64,000 nucleotides of DNA from Cordilura impudica (taxonomy: Eukaryota > Arthropoda > Insecta > Diptera > Scathophagidae): positions 94,795,946 through 94,859,945 of the forward strand of contig OY821517.1 in NCBI GenBank assembly GCA_963682025.1, written 5' to 3'. Below, one piece after another: positions 46,280 through 58,661 of the stretch. Position 1 is the stretch's first letter. Each line of letters starts with the position of its first letter. A program made the translations under genes and the position numbers. The notes beneath the pieces are model-generated. The model ran no database searches and had not been told where the DNA came from. It worked only from the letters and a program-made list of their open reading frames with translations.

Positions 46280-46750
46280 ATCATATTATTATATTTAGAA
46301 TTTGTATTAAAATATTCTAATTTGGCCTTTCAAGGTCATGTATTTTCTTAAATGCAAATAAATGATTAATTTATTTCATTTTTCTATCCAACGTTTATCT
46401 GGTATTTTCCAGCTTCAACAGGGACAATATTTATTAAATAAATAATCTTTGGTCAATATTTACATTTAATTTTAAAAACACATAACTTGTTTTATATACC
46501 ACGATATAAAAACACAAAAAAATAAATTTAAAATAATAAATGCAAAAAAAAAATGGAATATCACAGTAAAATCTATAAACTAAGTATCACAGTTGGAGTA
46601 TTTTTTAAAGGTGCACTTGAAAAACATTTACTTCAAAAAATTTTTACTTTTTTAAGAAAGACAGGTTTTTTGACTAGCGGCACATTTTTAAGAAGAGTAT
46701 ATTTAAATTAATACATATAAATTAATACATACTTTTAAAAAAAGTATATT
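46280..46750. other. Stretch without recognised gene or element
   Basis: AT-rich; nothing recognised. Confidence 0.45.
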
Positions 46751-46752
46751 TT

Positions 46753-47350
46753 TATACCCCACATCACTATGAAGTTAGGGTATAACGACATTGTGCTGAT
46801 GATATTTGACCTAGTCCCATCTTTTATTATACCGATCGTTGGGCTATAGAATTAACACTATTGAAATTGGCGAATATAAGTGCGTGTTCAGATCTAGTCC
46901 CCATACAAATGACCCCCATGGTAATGACTTAAATTGTCGTAAGATCGAAATTATCACATAGTTCTCGTTAAAATTGAGTTTGTGTATGTTTATTACATCC
47001 ATTAACCTGTGATCCAAACTTACACCTATGATAATTCTTAGTCACAGTCCCCTTACAAAGCTGCTTCCCGATCTTTACTTAAACCTACCAGGAACAAACA
47101 TTTTTTACAGATATTTCTAAAATTATATATGTATATGTTTTTGCGAAAATTAAGTAACCTTATCAAATATAGTCAGGATAGGTGCATTTCTCTTTTTTTT
47201 AACCTAGTCCAGCATCCGATATGAACCTTTTAATATCTGCAGCCAAAAAAAATTAAAAAAATCCACTCAGATTTGGTTGATGTTTATTTTCGGATCAAAG
47301 GCCTATAGCATATTCGGTCTAGACTGACTATAATTTTCTTACTTGTTTCA
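46753..47350 (-). repeat. Family D repeat, strongly diverged copy
   Basis: TATACCCCACATCACTATGA at one end and CGGTCTAGACTGACTATAAT plus TTTCTTACTTGTTT at the other. The CCGT tract is deleted. An older copy than its neighbours. Confidence 0.82.
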
Positions 47351-47967
47351 ATTGTACCTTTTTAAAATAAGTTAATTTTTTTAAAAAAGTTTATTTTCTT
47401 AAAAAGTAAATCTTCCTAATATTCACGTTGTACAATACACTAAATTTGTATTTTTACTATGTTTTCTGATGTAATAAAAATTAATTATTATTAATTTGAC
47501 CTAAATATTCTACACTACAACTTTTTATTTTCTACCAATCTCAGAAGATACATGATCAACAAACATATCAATTGTTGTATTTAAATTTTTAATTATTTAT
47601 GTACTTACTTTTCTAATTTTCACTATTCATACAACTTTTCTATTAAGTTATGTAATACGGTCATATATATTAACAGCTGTATTAAATACTAATTAGTTTT
47701 TTTATGATGTTGCTATAAAATTTATATATTTTCTTAAAGACCCATGTTGGACAAAACCTTCCTCACATCCGTTCAACGAGGTAGCACTTTAAGTAAATAC
47801 TTTTGTTATGAAGCCAACGAAAAATAAACGTAAAAAGCTACAGTAACCAAAAAAAGTGGTAAAAGTAATTTCCAAAGTATTTCTTTAGAAATTATGTAAA
47901 CATACTCTACCAATGTTAAAAATTACAGAGACGTACATTTCATATGGTCGTAATGGAAATATTTTAT
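47351..47967. other. Stretch without recognised gene or element
   Basis: AT-rich; nothing recognised. Confidence 0.45.
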
Positions 47968-48767
47968 TATACCCTATACCACTATGTGGTTTGGGTATAA
48001 TGACTTTGTGCTGCTGTTTGTAACAACCAAAAATATTTGACCTACACCCATCTTTATTATACCGATCGAATCAGAATCACTATCTGATTCGATTTAACGA
48101 TGTCCGTCCGTCCGTCCGTCCGTCCGTCTGTGTGTCCATGTAAAGTTTGTAATCAAACTGCAGGTCCCAAATATGCATATATTTTGATGAAATTTGGTAT
48201 TTGATCTTTTATCGGCCATGGGATGAACGCTATTGAAATTGGTGAGAATCGGTCCGTGGTCAGACCTAGCCCCCATACAAATGACCCCTATGAAATCAAC
48301 ATATATTTCCACAAGATCCAAATTATCATACGAATCTTAGTCAAATTGGGTTTGTATGTATATATTACATCCATTAATCAATAGTCCAAAAATGATCCCT
48401 ATTGGACAACTCTTAGTCATAGGCCCCATATAGAGCTGCTTCCCGAGCTTCACTTGAATCTATCAAAAAACAAATATATTGCGCTGATTCTTCTCAAATT
48501 TTGTTTGTATATATTTTTGCAAAAGTTCAAGAGACTTTGCCAACCATGGTAAGGATCAGTCCAGTTTTGGGCCCCATATAGATATTTCATCCGATATGAA
48601 CTTTTTCATATCTGCAGCCGAAAAAATTTATAAAAATCCCACTCAAATTTGGTTTATGCTTATTTTCTATATCCAGTTAGTTGGCCCTGAGAGGTAGGGT
48701 CTCTAAACGCATGGTAAAGGGTATCATATAGTCGGTCTAGACCGACTATAATTTTCGTACTTGTTTT
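47968..48767 (-). repeat. Family D repeat, full-length copy
   Basis: TATACCCTATACCACTATGT at the start, five CCGT units near 48104-48125, and the AGTCGGTCTAGACCGACT palindrome at about 48731-48748. Confidence 0.9.
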
Positions 48768-49965
48768 AACTTTAGTTTTCTGAATATCTAATCTGTATTT
48801 CATAGGCCTCATAATACATTGCTAAGGCCGTTTACAATTTATAATCCTTACAATTAATTATTATGAGATATTTTAAATTTAATTTAAAAATATTCATATA
48901 AATTTTGTAGAACTGTGCCGATAAATTTAATACAAAATATTCGCATATTTTAGCCCTAAATTATTTACGCTATTCAAAAACCAAAAAACGTTTAAAAGTC
49001 TTTCTATTATATTTGTCTGTGAAGATGTTTGAAGAAGGTGATATCAAAATAATTCATTACAGACAATCTGTACGTCTGCATTTTTTTTCCTTTCATCATA
49101 TTGTTCAAATAAGATTTTCATAATTGGTCTTATTTCTCAGTTTATTTTACACATTATCCCTACCATTATTAGAGGAACCAACTCAGTGAAGGTTCTACAA
49201 TAAATTCATTACATCACACGTCTCTGTTGTAAAATGTTCATACGTACTTTATAGCTTTTTTTTATTTTTCTTTTTTTTTTCATTTTCATAGCTGATTGTT
49301 TTTTATTGTATTTGTCACCCTTTTTGCCGTTGCAAACAAGTTGCCACAACAGTTGCTAAACAAGAGCTTGTAGAACTATTGTATAAAGCACAAGTCCTAC
49401 AAACACAATTATATACGTATGATTTTATTTTATTTCATTTTTTTTTCTTCTACTTTTTCATAACTATATAGCTGAGGTAGAAGGCCGTGTAGTGTATGGC
49501 TGTGTACTGCCTTAGTACAGCTTGTATATTTGGCTTAAGTGGTACTTGGGTACAAGTTTGTTTATAACACAAGTAAAATGTATACAAACAAATAAGCAAT
49601 TACACACACACACACACACACACACTCACACACATACATACAGAAGTAATCAAACACTTGTATAAATATACGACACACTCACACACAAACTTCAAGGCAT
49701 ACTAAAATCTCATAGATGTTTACAGCATGTTACCCATATACTTGCACATACACATACATATGTACTTATATCAAAATTTGAAAAAAAAAAAACACCTACG
49801 CTTTCACAAGAAAAAGTACTAGAAATTTTTATTGTACATATGTCATGTGTAAAGTAAACTACTTTTCCTTTTGTTTTACAGTTAGTTACAACCTCCACCA
49901 CTATCACCGCCAGAGAAATATGATGCATCTAAATATAAAGAGTTTATATGTATGAATGTATGTAC

Positions 49966-49996
<31 letters not shown>

Positions 49997-50627
49997 TATA
50001 TCAAAAATTCACTAATGAGCTATGTGTTGCACAAAATGTATGCAAAAAGGATTGGGAGTACTAGTATTTCTATTTTATTCAAATTAAACTTCTATTTTAT
50101 ACAATATTATTACGAACACACAATGGACGTAGAATTATGTATATACATTTTGGTTCGGTTGATTTTGAAAATAGTTAAATTTGATTCAAACTTTTTAGTT
50201 TCAACTTTAACAAAAATTGCTTATTCTAATTGATGCAGACAATTTAACTTATTTAGTTCTTCTTTTTAAGGATAAATAAGAACAAAGTATTGAAATTATT
50301 TTAAAAAAAATCGTCTTCATTGACTTTGTAGCTGGTCTTATTTCCTTTTCATGTCATCGATATACTACCGTCCAAAAGTATTTAAATTCAAATATCCATC
50401 TTTCCTTTATATTTCAATGAAAAATCCTCAAATTTAAAACATATTATTAGAGAGATAGATAGCTAGATAGTTCTTTATTTCATTTCATAAAATTATTTGC
50501 AAAAAAAATTATAAACTAAATTGAAATGACATTACGTCTCTGTCGGAGGTTTGAATTGAATTTTTTTTTTAATATAAATATATATATAAAAATAAAATTA
50601 GAATTTTTAAATTTTTTGAAATCAGCG
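48768..50627. other. Non-coding stretch with microsatellites
   Basis: Contains a CA/AC run (about 49603-49624), a GTAT/TATG run (about 49953-49998), T-rich tracts and an AT run before the Penelope element. The texture resembles fly intergenic or intronic DNA. No gene was seen. Confidence 0.5.
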
Positions 50628-50738
50628 GAAATATCGATTAAATAAGGAGAATATTTATATAATAAAAATCAATGACCTCGAGCTCAACATATGAAGTTTT
50701 ATTAACAATTTGAAAGGTCGAATAAATACAACTATAAA
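50628..50738 (+). repeat. Penelope 5' terminal repeat (111 bp)
   Basis: Runs from GAAATATCGATTAAATAAGG to AATACAACTATAAA. Identical, base for base as I read it, to 53492-53602. It starts at the GAAA of the hammerhead core, so it lacks the CTGATGA half. Confidence 0.93.
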
Positions 50739-50778
50739 ATTAAATTAACGAAGAGCACGCCGTAAAGACACCATCAAT

Positions 50779-53249
50779 ATGGTATACAACAAATTTAAAA
50801 AAAACAATAACATCAAAACTAATATCAACAAATTTAAAACGACAAGGGATAAATCCTTAAAATTAAAATCAACGATTACATTCCTGATACGTTGCAAAAA
50901 TGAAGGTATTGTCCCAACATTTATCACAAATTCCACCACAACTGTATAAAATATGTTCGACACGCACGTAAGTACCAGATCCACAATACGACAAACACTC
51001 TCAAAATACATTCAACTTTTTCATGGTAAACTTTTGAATTTACTACTGAGACAAAAACACGAACTATTAAAATATTATAATGAAGAGACAGATAAGGTCA
51101 AAAAAACTATAGATGGACAATTAACGAATGAAGAGTCCAGGGAACTCTGGAACAGCGAGAATATTCTAGCCAAATATACGGAAAATAAAATAAAAAACAT
51201 ACATAGAAGTAAATTCGACAAACTGAAAGATGAAAGAAAACGAGAACTGGAAATAAAATTGAATGAAAAATGGTTTGTCAATAAAACTAAAACAACTATA
51301 CCAGAGGTCGTGCAATGGATACTTTCCCTAGGACAAAAACACGCACTACCGATGCCTAAGTATAACTTTCCGATGTTTAAATACATAGCTGATGGGGAAG
51401 ATTTTATACAAACAATTCAAGATAAGAGGAAATTGCTAGGACACGATTTGCAACGACAATTGACAACCACTGTAACAAAATGAAGATTGACAACAGGGAT
51501 AAATTTACACTTAATATTTTGGAAAAGACTAAACGATTTTTGAAAAACAATAACAATATATTGATTCTAAACGCCGATAAGGGCAATGTGACGGTGCCAA
51601 TGGAGAAGAGTGATTATGATATGAGAATGAAACATATTATAGGCGATATGATGACGTATCAGAGATCGACAAAAGATCCCACAAGTGGTCTCCAACGGAC
51701 GAATAATGAACTGGTTAAAGAACTTGTTAAGAACAACATTATCACAGAATATGAAAAGAAAAAGTTTAAGACGGATACTGCCACGGCTCCAAGAATATAT
51801 GGTCTTCCGAAAATCCACAAAGAAGGATAGCCTTTACGTCCTATTTGTTCTAGCATAAACGCCCCATCTAGTCAACTGTGCAAATATATAACCGGGATTT
51901 TAAGAAGAATCACAGATAATTCAATATATAATGTTAAGGATTCAGTGCAATTTAGGAATAAGATTAGAAACTTGACTTTACAAGAAGATGAGAAATTATG
52001 TTCGTTTGATGTTGTGTCTTTGTTTCCTAGTATTCCTGTGGATCTAGCATTAGTTATAATAGAAGATAGATGGGATGAAATTGCAAATTATACAACTATG
52101 ACGAAAAGATTATTTCTACGAATTGTGAAATTCTGTATTAAAGATAATAGATATTTTAAATACGACGGAAAAATATATACCCAGAAAAGAGGTTTACCAA
52201 TGGGATCACCGGCATCTCCTATAGTTGCTGATATTATGATGGAAAGGCTTCTGGATACAGTTAACAACAACTTGGAAGAAAAACCTAAAATATTGACGAA
52301 ATACGTGGATGATATTTTTAGTATAGCTCGGGAAAGTGCAATTGAGGAGATTTTGACGAAATTGAATAGTTTTCACCATAGTATTAAGTTTACAGTTGAA
52401 AAGGAGTGCAACAACAGATTACCGTATCTTGACACGATGATTATCAGGGAAACTGACAATATTAAAATAGATTGGTATCAAAAACCAACAGCTTTCAGCC
52501 GAATTATTATCTTTCATTCCAAACACCCAAAAAGAATAATAATAAACACAGCCAATAACCTCATTAAGAGAGTATTAAATATTAGTGATAGAGAATTTCA
52601 TAAAAATAATATAAATAAAATTAAAAATATATTACATGACAATAATTTCCCTAAGGAGCTTACGAACAAACTAATAAGAGATTTTAAATATGAAAAGCAA
52701 GACTGTCAAAAAGTAACTGAGTATCCAATTATTTACAAATCTTTAACGTACGTCGCTGGAATTTCCGAAAGATTTGAAAAATCACATCTATTTAATGGTG
52801 AAAATATTAGAGTTGCACATAAAACTGACAACAATATGGCTAAACTATACAGTAAAACCAAGGATAAAATACAGACAATGGAAAGATCCAACGTAATATA
52901 TAAAATTCCATGCAGTGGTGGTGAAAATATGATATGTGATAAAGTCTATGTGTGCACTACGAAAAATAAATTGAAGTCACGCATAGCAGGCCACAAATCA
53001 GACCAAAGGTTAATGCGTAACTGTAATACACAAAAAACTGCACTGACACAACATTGTGTAGAGAATAAACACTCACCAAATTTTGACGATGTGAGAGTAT
53101 TACAAAGCGAGAATAATTATAGACGCCGTTACATGTTAGAAATGCTCCACATTATTAATACACCAACAACAAAGAGAATGAATTTTAAAGCTAATATTAA
53201 TAGTTACGCTCAAAGTTACAGATTTTGGATAAACAGAGGCACAGTATAA
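50779..53249 (+). pseudogene. Penelope polyprotein: reverse transcriptase plus GIY-YIG endonuclease
   Basis: The N-terminal piece starts at ATG 50779 and contains ITFLIRCKNEGIVPTFITNS before a TAA at 50947. The same frame continues 50953-51483 (helical, charged, 176 residues). A frame change at 51480 leads to ILNADKGNVTV and APRIYGLPKIHKEG, then a TAG at 51828, after which the same frame is open to 53249. RT blocks after that stop, counted from 51945, are SFDVVSLFPSI (20-30), GLPMGSPASP (83-92) and catalytic YVDD (120-123). The endonuclease follows: NVIYKIPC (316-323), VYVCTT (334-339, where YIG is expected), R346, H350 and LEMLHI with Glu399. The YIG glycine is Cys here. Two stops and one frameshift, despite identical terminal repeats, indicate an inactive copy. 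Confidence 0.92.
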
Positions 53250-53466
53250 TAATTAGTTTTAAGTATATTTCAGTGCAATAACAGATGACAATGTGTAAGC
53301 AACTATAGCTTAATATATCTAGTTTTGTTCATGTAAACATTCACTGTAAGTTTTTGTATTCATGTTAAAAGTATTATAATAATTACTGTTGTTATGTTGT
53401 CTTATTGTTATTTATGCTACATATACTTAAGTTATTGTTTTTTGTTAAAAATTTTAGGGAATAATC

Positions 53467-53503
53467 CTGATGATGATACTCAAAGAGTATCGAAATATCG
53501 ATT
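53467..53503 (+). ncRNA. Candidate hammerhead ribozyme core in the Penelope 3' end
   Basis: CTGATGA (53467-53473) is followed by one extra T, a 7 bp stem GATACTC/GAGTATC with an AAA loop (53475-53491), and GAAA (53492-53495). AT/AT pairing around AUCG would give a 2 bp helix III with U53503 as the cleavage nucleotide. Hammerheads with minimal helix III are known in the terminal repeats of Penelope-like elements. Helix I pairing is not evident and the extra T is non-standard, so it may be decayed. Confidence 0.5.
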
Positions 53504-53602
53504 AAATAAGGAGAATATTTATATAATAAAAATCAATGACCTCGAGCTCAACATATGAAGTTTTATTAACAATTTGAAAGGTCGAATAAATACAACTATA
53601 AA
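53492..53602 (+). repeat. Penelope 3' terminal repeat (111 bp)
   Basis: Identical to 50628-50738. Here it is preceded by the CTGATGA and stem II halves of the hammerhead motif. Followed by an A run. Confidence 0.93.
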
Positions 53603-53606
53603 AAAA

Positions 53607-55786
53607 AAAAAATGGAATTCATTTAATACTAACTTCTTATATGATAAGGCATTGATAATAAAAGTTACTAAATTACTCCAGTTTTCATCTCCCACACCAT
53701 TTAAAGCATTTGTAATTTCATTCTCCGTTAAAACTACTTTTCCAAAAAATCTTTTCCTATATTCTTTTAAAATCGGACATCTTCGAAAAAAGTGGGTTAC
53801 ATTTTCAACTTCATTTAGATTCCATAGCGTACATGTATTCTTAGAGTTATTTTTATTAAAATAATTGCCATTCATGATATTTTGCTTCTTCCATATATTT
53901 CTTTAAAACATGTTTTGCTAATGTTGTGGTCGAGCGACTTGTAGATTCTTGTATTCCTTTGCAAAGACTCTATCCACATTTTTTGGTGGTTATGATTTCT
54001 AATCTAGCTTAAGAAACTAGCAAAACCATCAGACCAGAGATTTATATTAAAGTCTTCTATCGTCCACTCTAGCCCATTGTGTCTACCTAGTGCATTTAGA
54101 TCTTTAACCCAATATAAATTTCTTTCGAGAATTTTCATAGACAATTTATTTGGGAGTCGGTTATTTTTGTATTCAAAATATGACTCAGGCCTAGGGCACG
54201 CAATGAGCGGCAGAGCGGCGAGTTTGAGCGGTAAGTGGCTTATTACTGAGCGTCAAAGTTTTTATAATAAAAGCAAAATATTTTCACTATTATATGGTTT
54301 TTATTTGTGTATAACTACATTTTAACCTTTTTAACTTTTTATCAATTGAAAAACAACACAAAAGTGGTTGTTGTTAAGATAACAACAACAGCTGACTTTA
54401 AGAATAGCGAATATCATTTAAAAATTTTACTGAATACCAAAATCGATAATTCTGTTGTTTTCTTTTTTTAGCGATTCGATTATCGTTAAAAGAAGTAACT
54501 GAATCGCGCTACAGATTGACAAAGCAAAGAAAAGCCACTTTTTTCCATTTTTATTCTTTGCCGCTCAGAAAACAAAAAAATTAGAATAAGTTCTATTCCT
54601 GAGCGGCACCGCTTAGACGATCAGAAATGCCGCTCATATGCCGCTCATGGCGTGGCCACTTCAGTAGTATTTCATATGTTTTAATTTTTTTCCGCTCACC
54701 GCTCTGCCGCTCGCCGCTTTGCCGCTCATTGCGTGGCCTCGGCCTTATATTTCAAATGCAAATCAAGCGTATACAGATAACTACTATCCAAACCGGTTTC
54801 TAGCATTATACAGTAGGTGGGTGTGCAGTCTGGTAACTTAAAATTTTTTTTAATAAAAAATATCTGCAATTTGTCAACTCCTCAAAGAGTGACCCACCCC
54901 ATATTTGTTCTGCGTAGCTCCGGATGGATATGCAGACAGCTTGAAATAGCCTCCACTTTACTTCCAGAGATATATGGGTTTTACATAAGTACGTATTCCA
55001 CATTGCCATTATACTATCTTTGGCTGAATTGTTTCTCGTTTCTAAATGTTTTTTAAAACTCAACTTTGATGTTAGCAGGGCTCCAACGCAGCAGTACTCG
55101 ATAACTCCATTTCTCGTTTCTGGACAATCTACCTCCATGTCTAAATACCATGATAGCAAATTTGCTAAGACTTACTTTCATACCCCAGGTTTCACAGTAT
55201 AATTCCAAATTATTTATCATTTTTTGTAATACGGCTGTATCATCGGCTAGTATAACTATTTATATCATCTGCATATAAAAGTAATCTGATATTCAACTCA
55301 TCCACATATAGTCCACCTCCAATACAATCATGAAGGTCATTCAAATATATAGCAAACAATAGCGGTGACATTAAATAGCCTTGTTTTACTACTGAGTAAG
55401 TACAGAATTTTTCTGAAAAGCTATCTCCTGTCCAGACAACTGAGGTTGCATTTGCGTACAATTTTTCAATAAAATTGAGCTTCAAAGAAATTCCAAAATG
55501 GCGAAGTTTATATTTTAAGAGCTTTCTTGACACCTTGTTAAATGCTCTGCTCTGAAATCTACGAAGAATGCATACACTTTTTTCTTCTCCTGTAATCTAT
55601 GGTGTATTATTCAAGTGATATTGTATATATTATCAGTCGTTGAATAATTTTTCCGAAATCCAGCCTGCTATTCTGCAATGTATCTATGACAATCTATCAT
55701 TTAGCATTCCTATCATAGCTTCTGCAGCCCAGTCCATTAAAGAAATGTCTCTATAATTTTCGGGTAAATTCCTATCTCCTTTCTTA
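53607..55786 (-). pseudogene. LINE reverse transcriptase relic, interrupted by an inverted-repeat element
   Basis: From 55786 down: FKKGDRNLPENYRDISLMDW (about 55785-55726), AFNKVSRKLLKYKLRHFGIS (about 55550-55480), VKQGYLMSPLLFAIYLNDLH (about 55390-55331) and LLLYADDI (about 55284-55261, catalytic YADD). LSFKKHLETRN and WRLFQAVCISIRSYAEQIWG (about 54975-54916) follow. After a 559 bp insertion (54187-54745), the C-terminus reads CTLWNLNEVENVTHFFRRCP (about 53845-53786), a Cys/His cluster with one Cys replaced by Trp. Related to the LINE at 60782-62419 and the fragment at 32800-33320. Several frameshifts; inactive. The 5' side ends exactly where the Jockey-type element at 55800 was inserted, and the 3' side is cut by the Penelope end. 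Confidence 0.75.
54187..54745. mobile_element. Inverted-repeat element (hAT-like MITE) rich in GAGCGGC
   Basis: The ends read AGGCCTAGGGCACGCAATGA and, inverted, AGGCCGAGGCCACGCAATGA, continuing GCGGCANAGCGGCGAG (36 bp, about four mismatches). GAGCGGC/GCCGCTC recurs about ten times within the ends, far above local GC content. The flanks TATGACTC and TATATTTC agree at five of eight positions and may be a decayed 8 bp duplication. It splits LINE coding sequence, which confirms insertion. Confidence 0.75.
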
Positions 55787-56025
55787 AAAACATATTATTT
55801 TCAATTCAATTCAATTTTATTTACATCTTTATCATTTTACATATCAATATAATTATAATTTACATTATAAAGAGTTCAAGATTTCCTTTTTCTACTTAAT
55901 AATTAGTTAGTATTTATAAACATTTTAAGCATATATACATATTAAAATAATTATGGAGGAAAAAATTACAAAAACCTATTTGATATTTTTTTTTTTATAT
56001 AAAAACTACTTATCCTACGAACTAA

Positions 56026-58661
56026 CTATGATGATGCTAACTCATTAATATGAGTATTATCAGAGTTTAGACATCTGATAATAAAATTTTTTGTAAGTCT
56101 TTCAATCTTAACTTTAACTAGTTCTACATCTGCAAGCGCATGAAGGCGCTCTGTAGAGAAGAACCATGGCAAGTTGTATATTAACTTTAATAACTTATTT
56201 TGCGAAACTTGCAATTTTTGTATATGACACTTAGCACTGGTAGACCAAACTGGAGCTGCATAAAATATTACAGCATGAAAAATAGCCTTTAATATTAATT
56301 TTTTATTATCAATGCTAAGCCTTGAATTCCGATCTATAAAAGAATAAAGGATACGAGTATGCAATTTAAATTTGTTAACTATGTATGAAATGTGGTTTTT
56401 GAACTTCATTTTAGGATCGAGTACAACACCTAAATATTTAATCTCATTTTTCCATGAAATTGAATTATTATTAATGTTAATATTTTGTTGTGGTAAAAAA
56501 CATGATTTACGTTTTCTAGTGAAATATATACATCGTGTTTTATCATAGTTGAGCATAATTTTCCATTTATTAAAATAACGTTGTAATTCAGCTAAAGCAT
56601 TTTGGAGATGTGTTATAACATCAGAAGCCAGAGTTTCTGAGCAAAGTATCGCAGTGTCATCAGCAAATATAGACATAGTGCAATGATCTAATTGTGGAAA
56701 GTCAGATGTATACAAGTTGTATAAAATAGGTGATAAACAAGAACCTTGAGGGCACCCTGCAGTGATAGGAAAAATTTCCGAACAAGTAGAACCAATGTGA
56801 ACTTTATATGTTCGACAGGATAAAAAGCTATAGATTATTTTAGTCAGCTGAACAGGAAAGTTATAATTTAGCATTTTAAAAATTAGGCCCTTATGCCATA
56901 CTGAATCAAAAGCGGCCTTGACGTCCAGTAGTACCATTCCAGTCGATTTTTGGTCTCTGAAGTTTTTATTAACTATTCGGATCCGTGGATGTGAGGTATT
57001 ATGCTCTCTACGAAAACCAAACTGTTGAGGAGGAATGATATTGTTGATTTCAATAAATTCTAACAATTTATATATGATAACCTTTTCAAGAATTTTGCCC
57101 ACCGATGACTGATAGGTCGATAAGGAAGGGGATTACTAGAATCTTTACCAGGCTTTTTAATTGGAATAATTTTAGATTCTTTAAATTCTAAAGGAAAATA
57201 ACATAATTTTAAGCAGGAATTTATAAAAACTGTTAAAAATTTAGTGCCTTTTCGGGGGAGAGCTTTTAGACATGTATTACTAATACCATCAATTCCAGGT
57301 GATTTTTTATTTTTCAAAGATTTAACAATGGCCGAAATTTCGGAACCATTTGTTTGCATATCAGTTGTGCTGTTAACATGTGACCTGAATGATGCAACAG
57401 CATCGTTGTCTAGAGCTTCTGAAATAGGGCCACCAAGATTTTCTGAAATCGAATTATTTGAAGCAAAAGTTTGAGCCAAGATTTTGCATTTCTCTTGGTT
57501 GGTGGTAAATCGAGAGTTATTAATTTTTAGTATTGGAATATTTTTAGACTTTTTTTTCAAAATTTTGGTTAAGTTCCAAAAAGGAGGAGAGCCTAACCCG
57601 ACAATAAATAATTCGAAGATATGTTTTTAAATTTCTCAATTTCTTCGTGAATTAAAATATTAAATATCTTCAATTGGTGCAGATCATTTAGGTTTCTATA
57701 ACGTTGCCAGTTTCGTCTATAACTGTTCCTCTCTTGGATTATCTCTTTTAAGAATTGTGGTAGCGGTCTGTTAATATAAGAGGGGTATTTCTTGGGGACA
57801 CTGCAATCTATTGCATTTTGTATAACATTTTTAAAATTTGTTATCAAACTTTCAATATGTTCATTACATCTTATATTTGTTTATATCAGGAATATTGAGA
57901 TTTCTATTAATATGTCTGGCGTAAATAATCCAGTTGGCATTATTGAAGTCATAGTTAAAAGTTGTTGTGGTATTGTAGGAGCTAGTCAATGAGATTTTAA
58001 CGGGTAGATGATCGGAGCTTAGGTCGTTTAATACTATTGCAGGAGACAGTATATGTGAAAAATTTGTTAAGAATAGATCCAAGGTGGAGCCTTGCCTATT
58101 TGCACTTGCTGGTATATATGTGTGTTCGCATGGATATATAATATCGATATTATTAGAGTCTAATTTTTCGTTCAAAATATTGCCCCAACAGTTTGCTCTG
58201 ACGCAGCCCCAAGATTGGTGCCTACAATTAAAGTCACCTCCTAAAAAGTATCTATTGTTACAAGTAAGTTTTTGAATATCAGAAGCAAAGAGACGTTTTC
58301 TTATACCATCTTCTCCAGCTAAACCACCTGGGAAATAGCATGAAAATATATTAATACTATAATTGTTAGTAAATAATTTAATACCAATATTTTCAATAAC
58401 ATTAGTATTTATAATAGGAAGAAGTTGATGAGGTATGTTCTTTTTAATAATAAGTGCTACTCCACCCCCTCTAGATGTTATCCTATCATTTCTGTATACA
58501 TAAAAGTCGTTATGTCTTATAGATATATTCGAATTTAATCCAGTTTCAGTAAGTAAACAAATGTGTATACCGTTGGTTACTAAAAATTGGAAGAGTTCTA
58601 CGCTTTTTCTACGGATGCCTCTTGCATTCCACGTTACTATACTAATATCATTGTAAATCAT
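56026..58661 (-). pseudogene. ORF2 of the Jockey-type LINE: AP endonuclease and reverse transcriptase
   Basis: The ATG at 58661-58659 overlaps the ORF1 stop (TAATG). The first open piece (58661-57864) is an AP-like endonuclease: VTWNARGI, LLTETGL, GGGVALIIKK, FLGGDFNCRHQSWGC, GSTLDLFL and SSDHLPVKIS. The linker continues at 57847-57593 in another frame, then 57560-57060 carries NKKSPGIDGISN and FKESKIIPIKKPGKDS, and 57102-56026 carries QFGFRREHNTSHP, LLDVKAAFDSVWHKGL, TAGCPQGSCLSPILYNLYTS, catalytic FADDTAIL and IKYLGVVLD. Three frame changes (about 57865, 57590 and 57110) inactivate it; all catalytic motifs are otherwise present. It nicks target DNA and primes cDNA synthesis in the nucleus in working relatives. 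The damage is light, so the insertion is fairly young. Confidence 0.92.

Larger units (their letters stand above)
50628..53602 (+). mobile_element. Penelope-like retroelement with terminal direct repeats
   Basis: 2975 bp, bounded by identical 111 bp direct repeats. It encodes a Penelope-type reverse transcriptase followed by a GIY-YIG-type endonuclease region. Directly repeated ends (pseudo-LTRs) are usual for Penelope elements. The right edge abuts an A run that leads into LINE sequence. Confidence 0.9.

Noticed and set aside
50628..53602. Direct terminal repeats considered as LTRs of a retrovirus-like element
   Set aside because: No TG...CA ends, primer-binding site, protease, RNase H or integrase. 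The RT and GIY-YIG order identifies Penelope instead.
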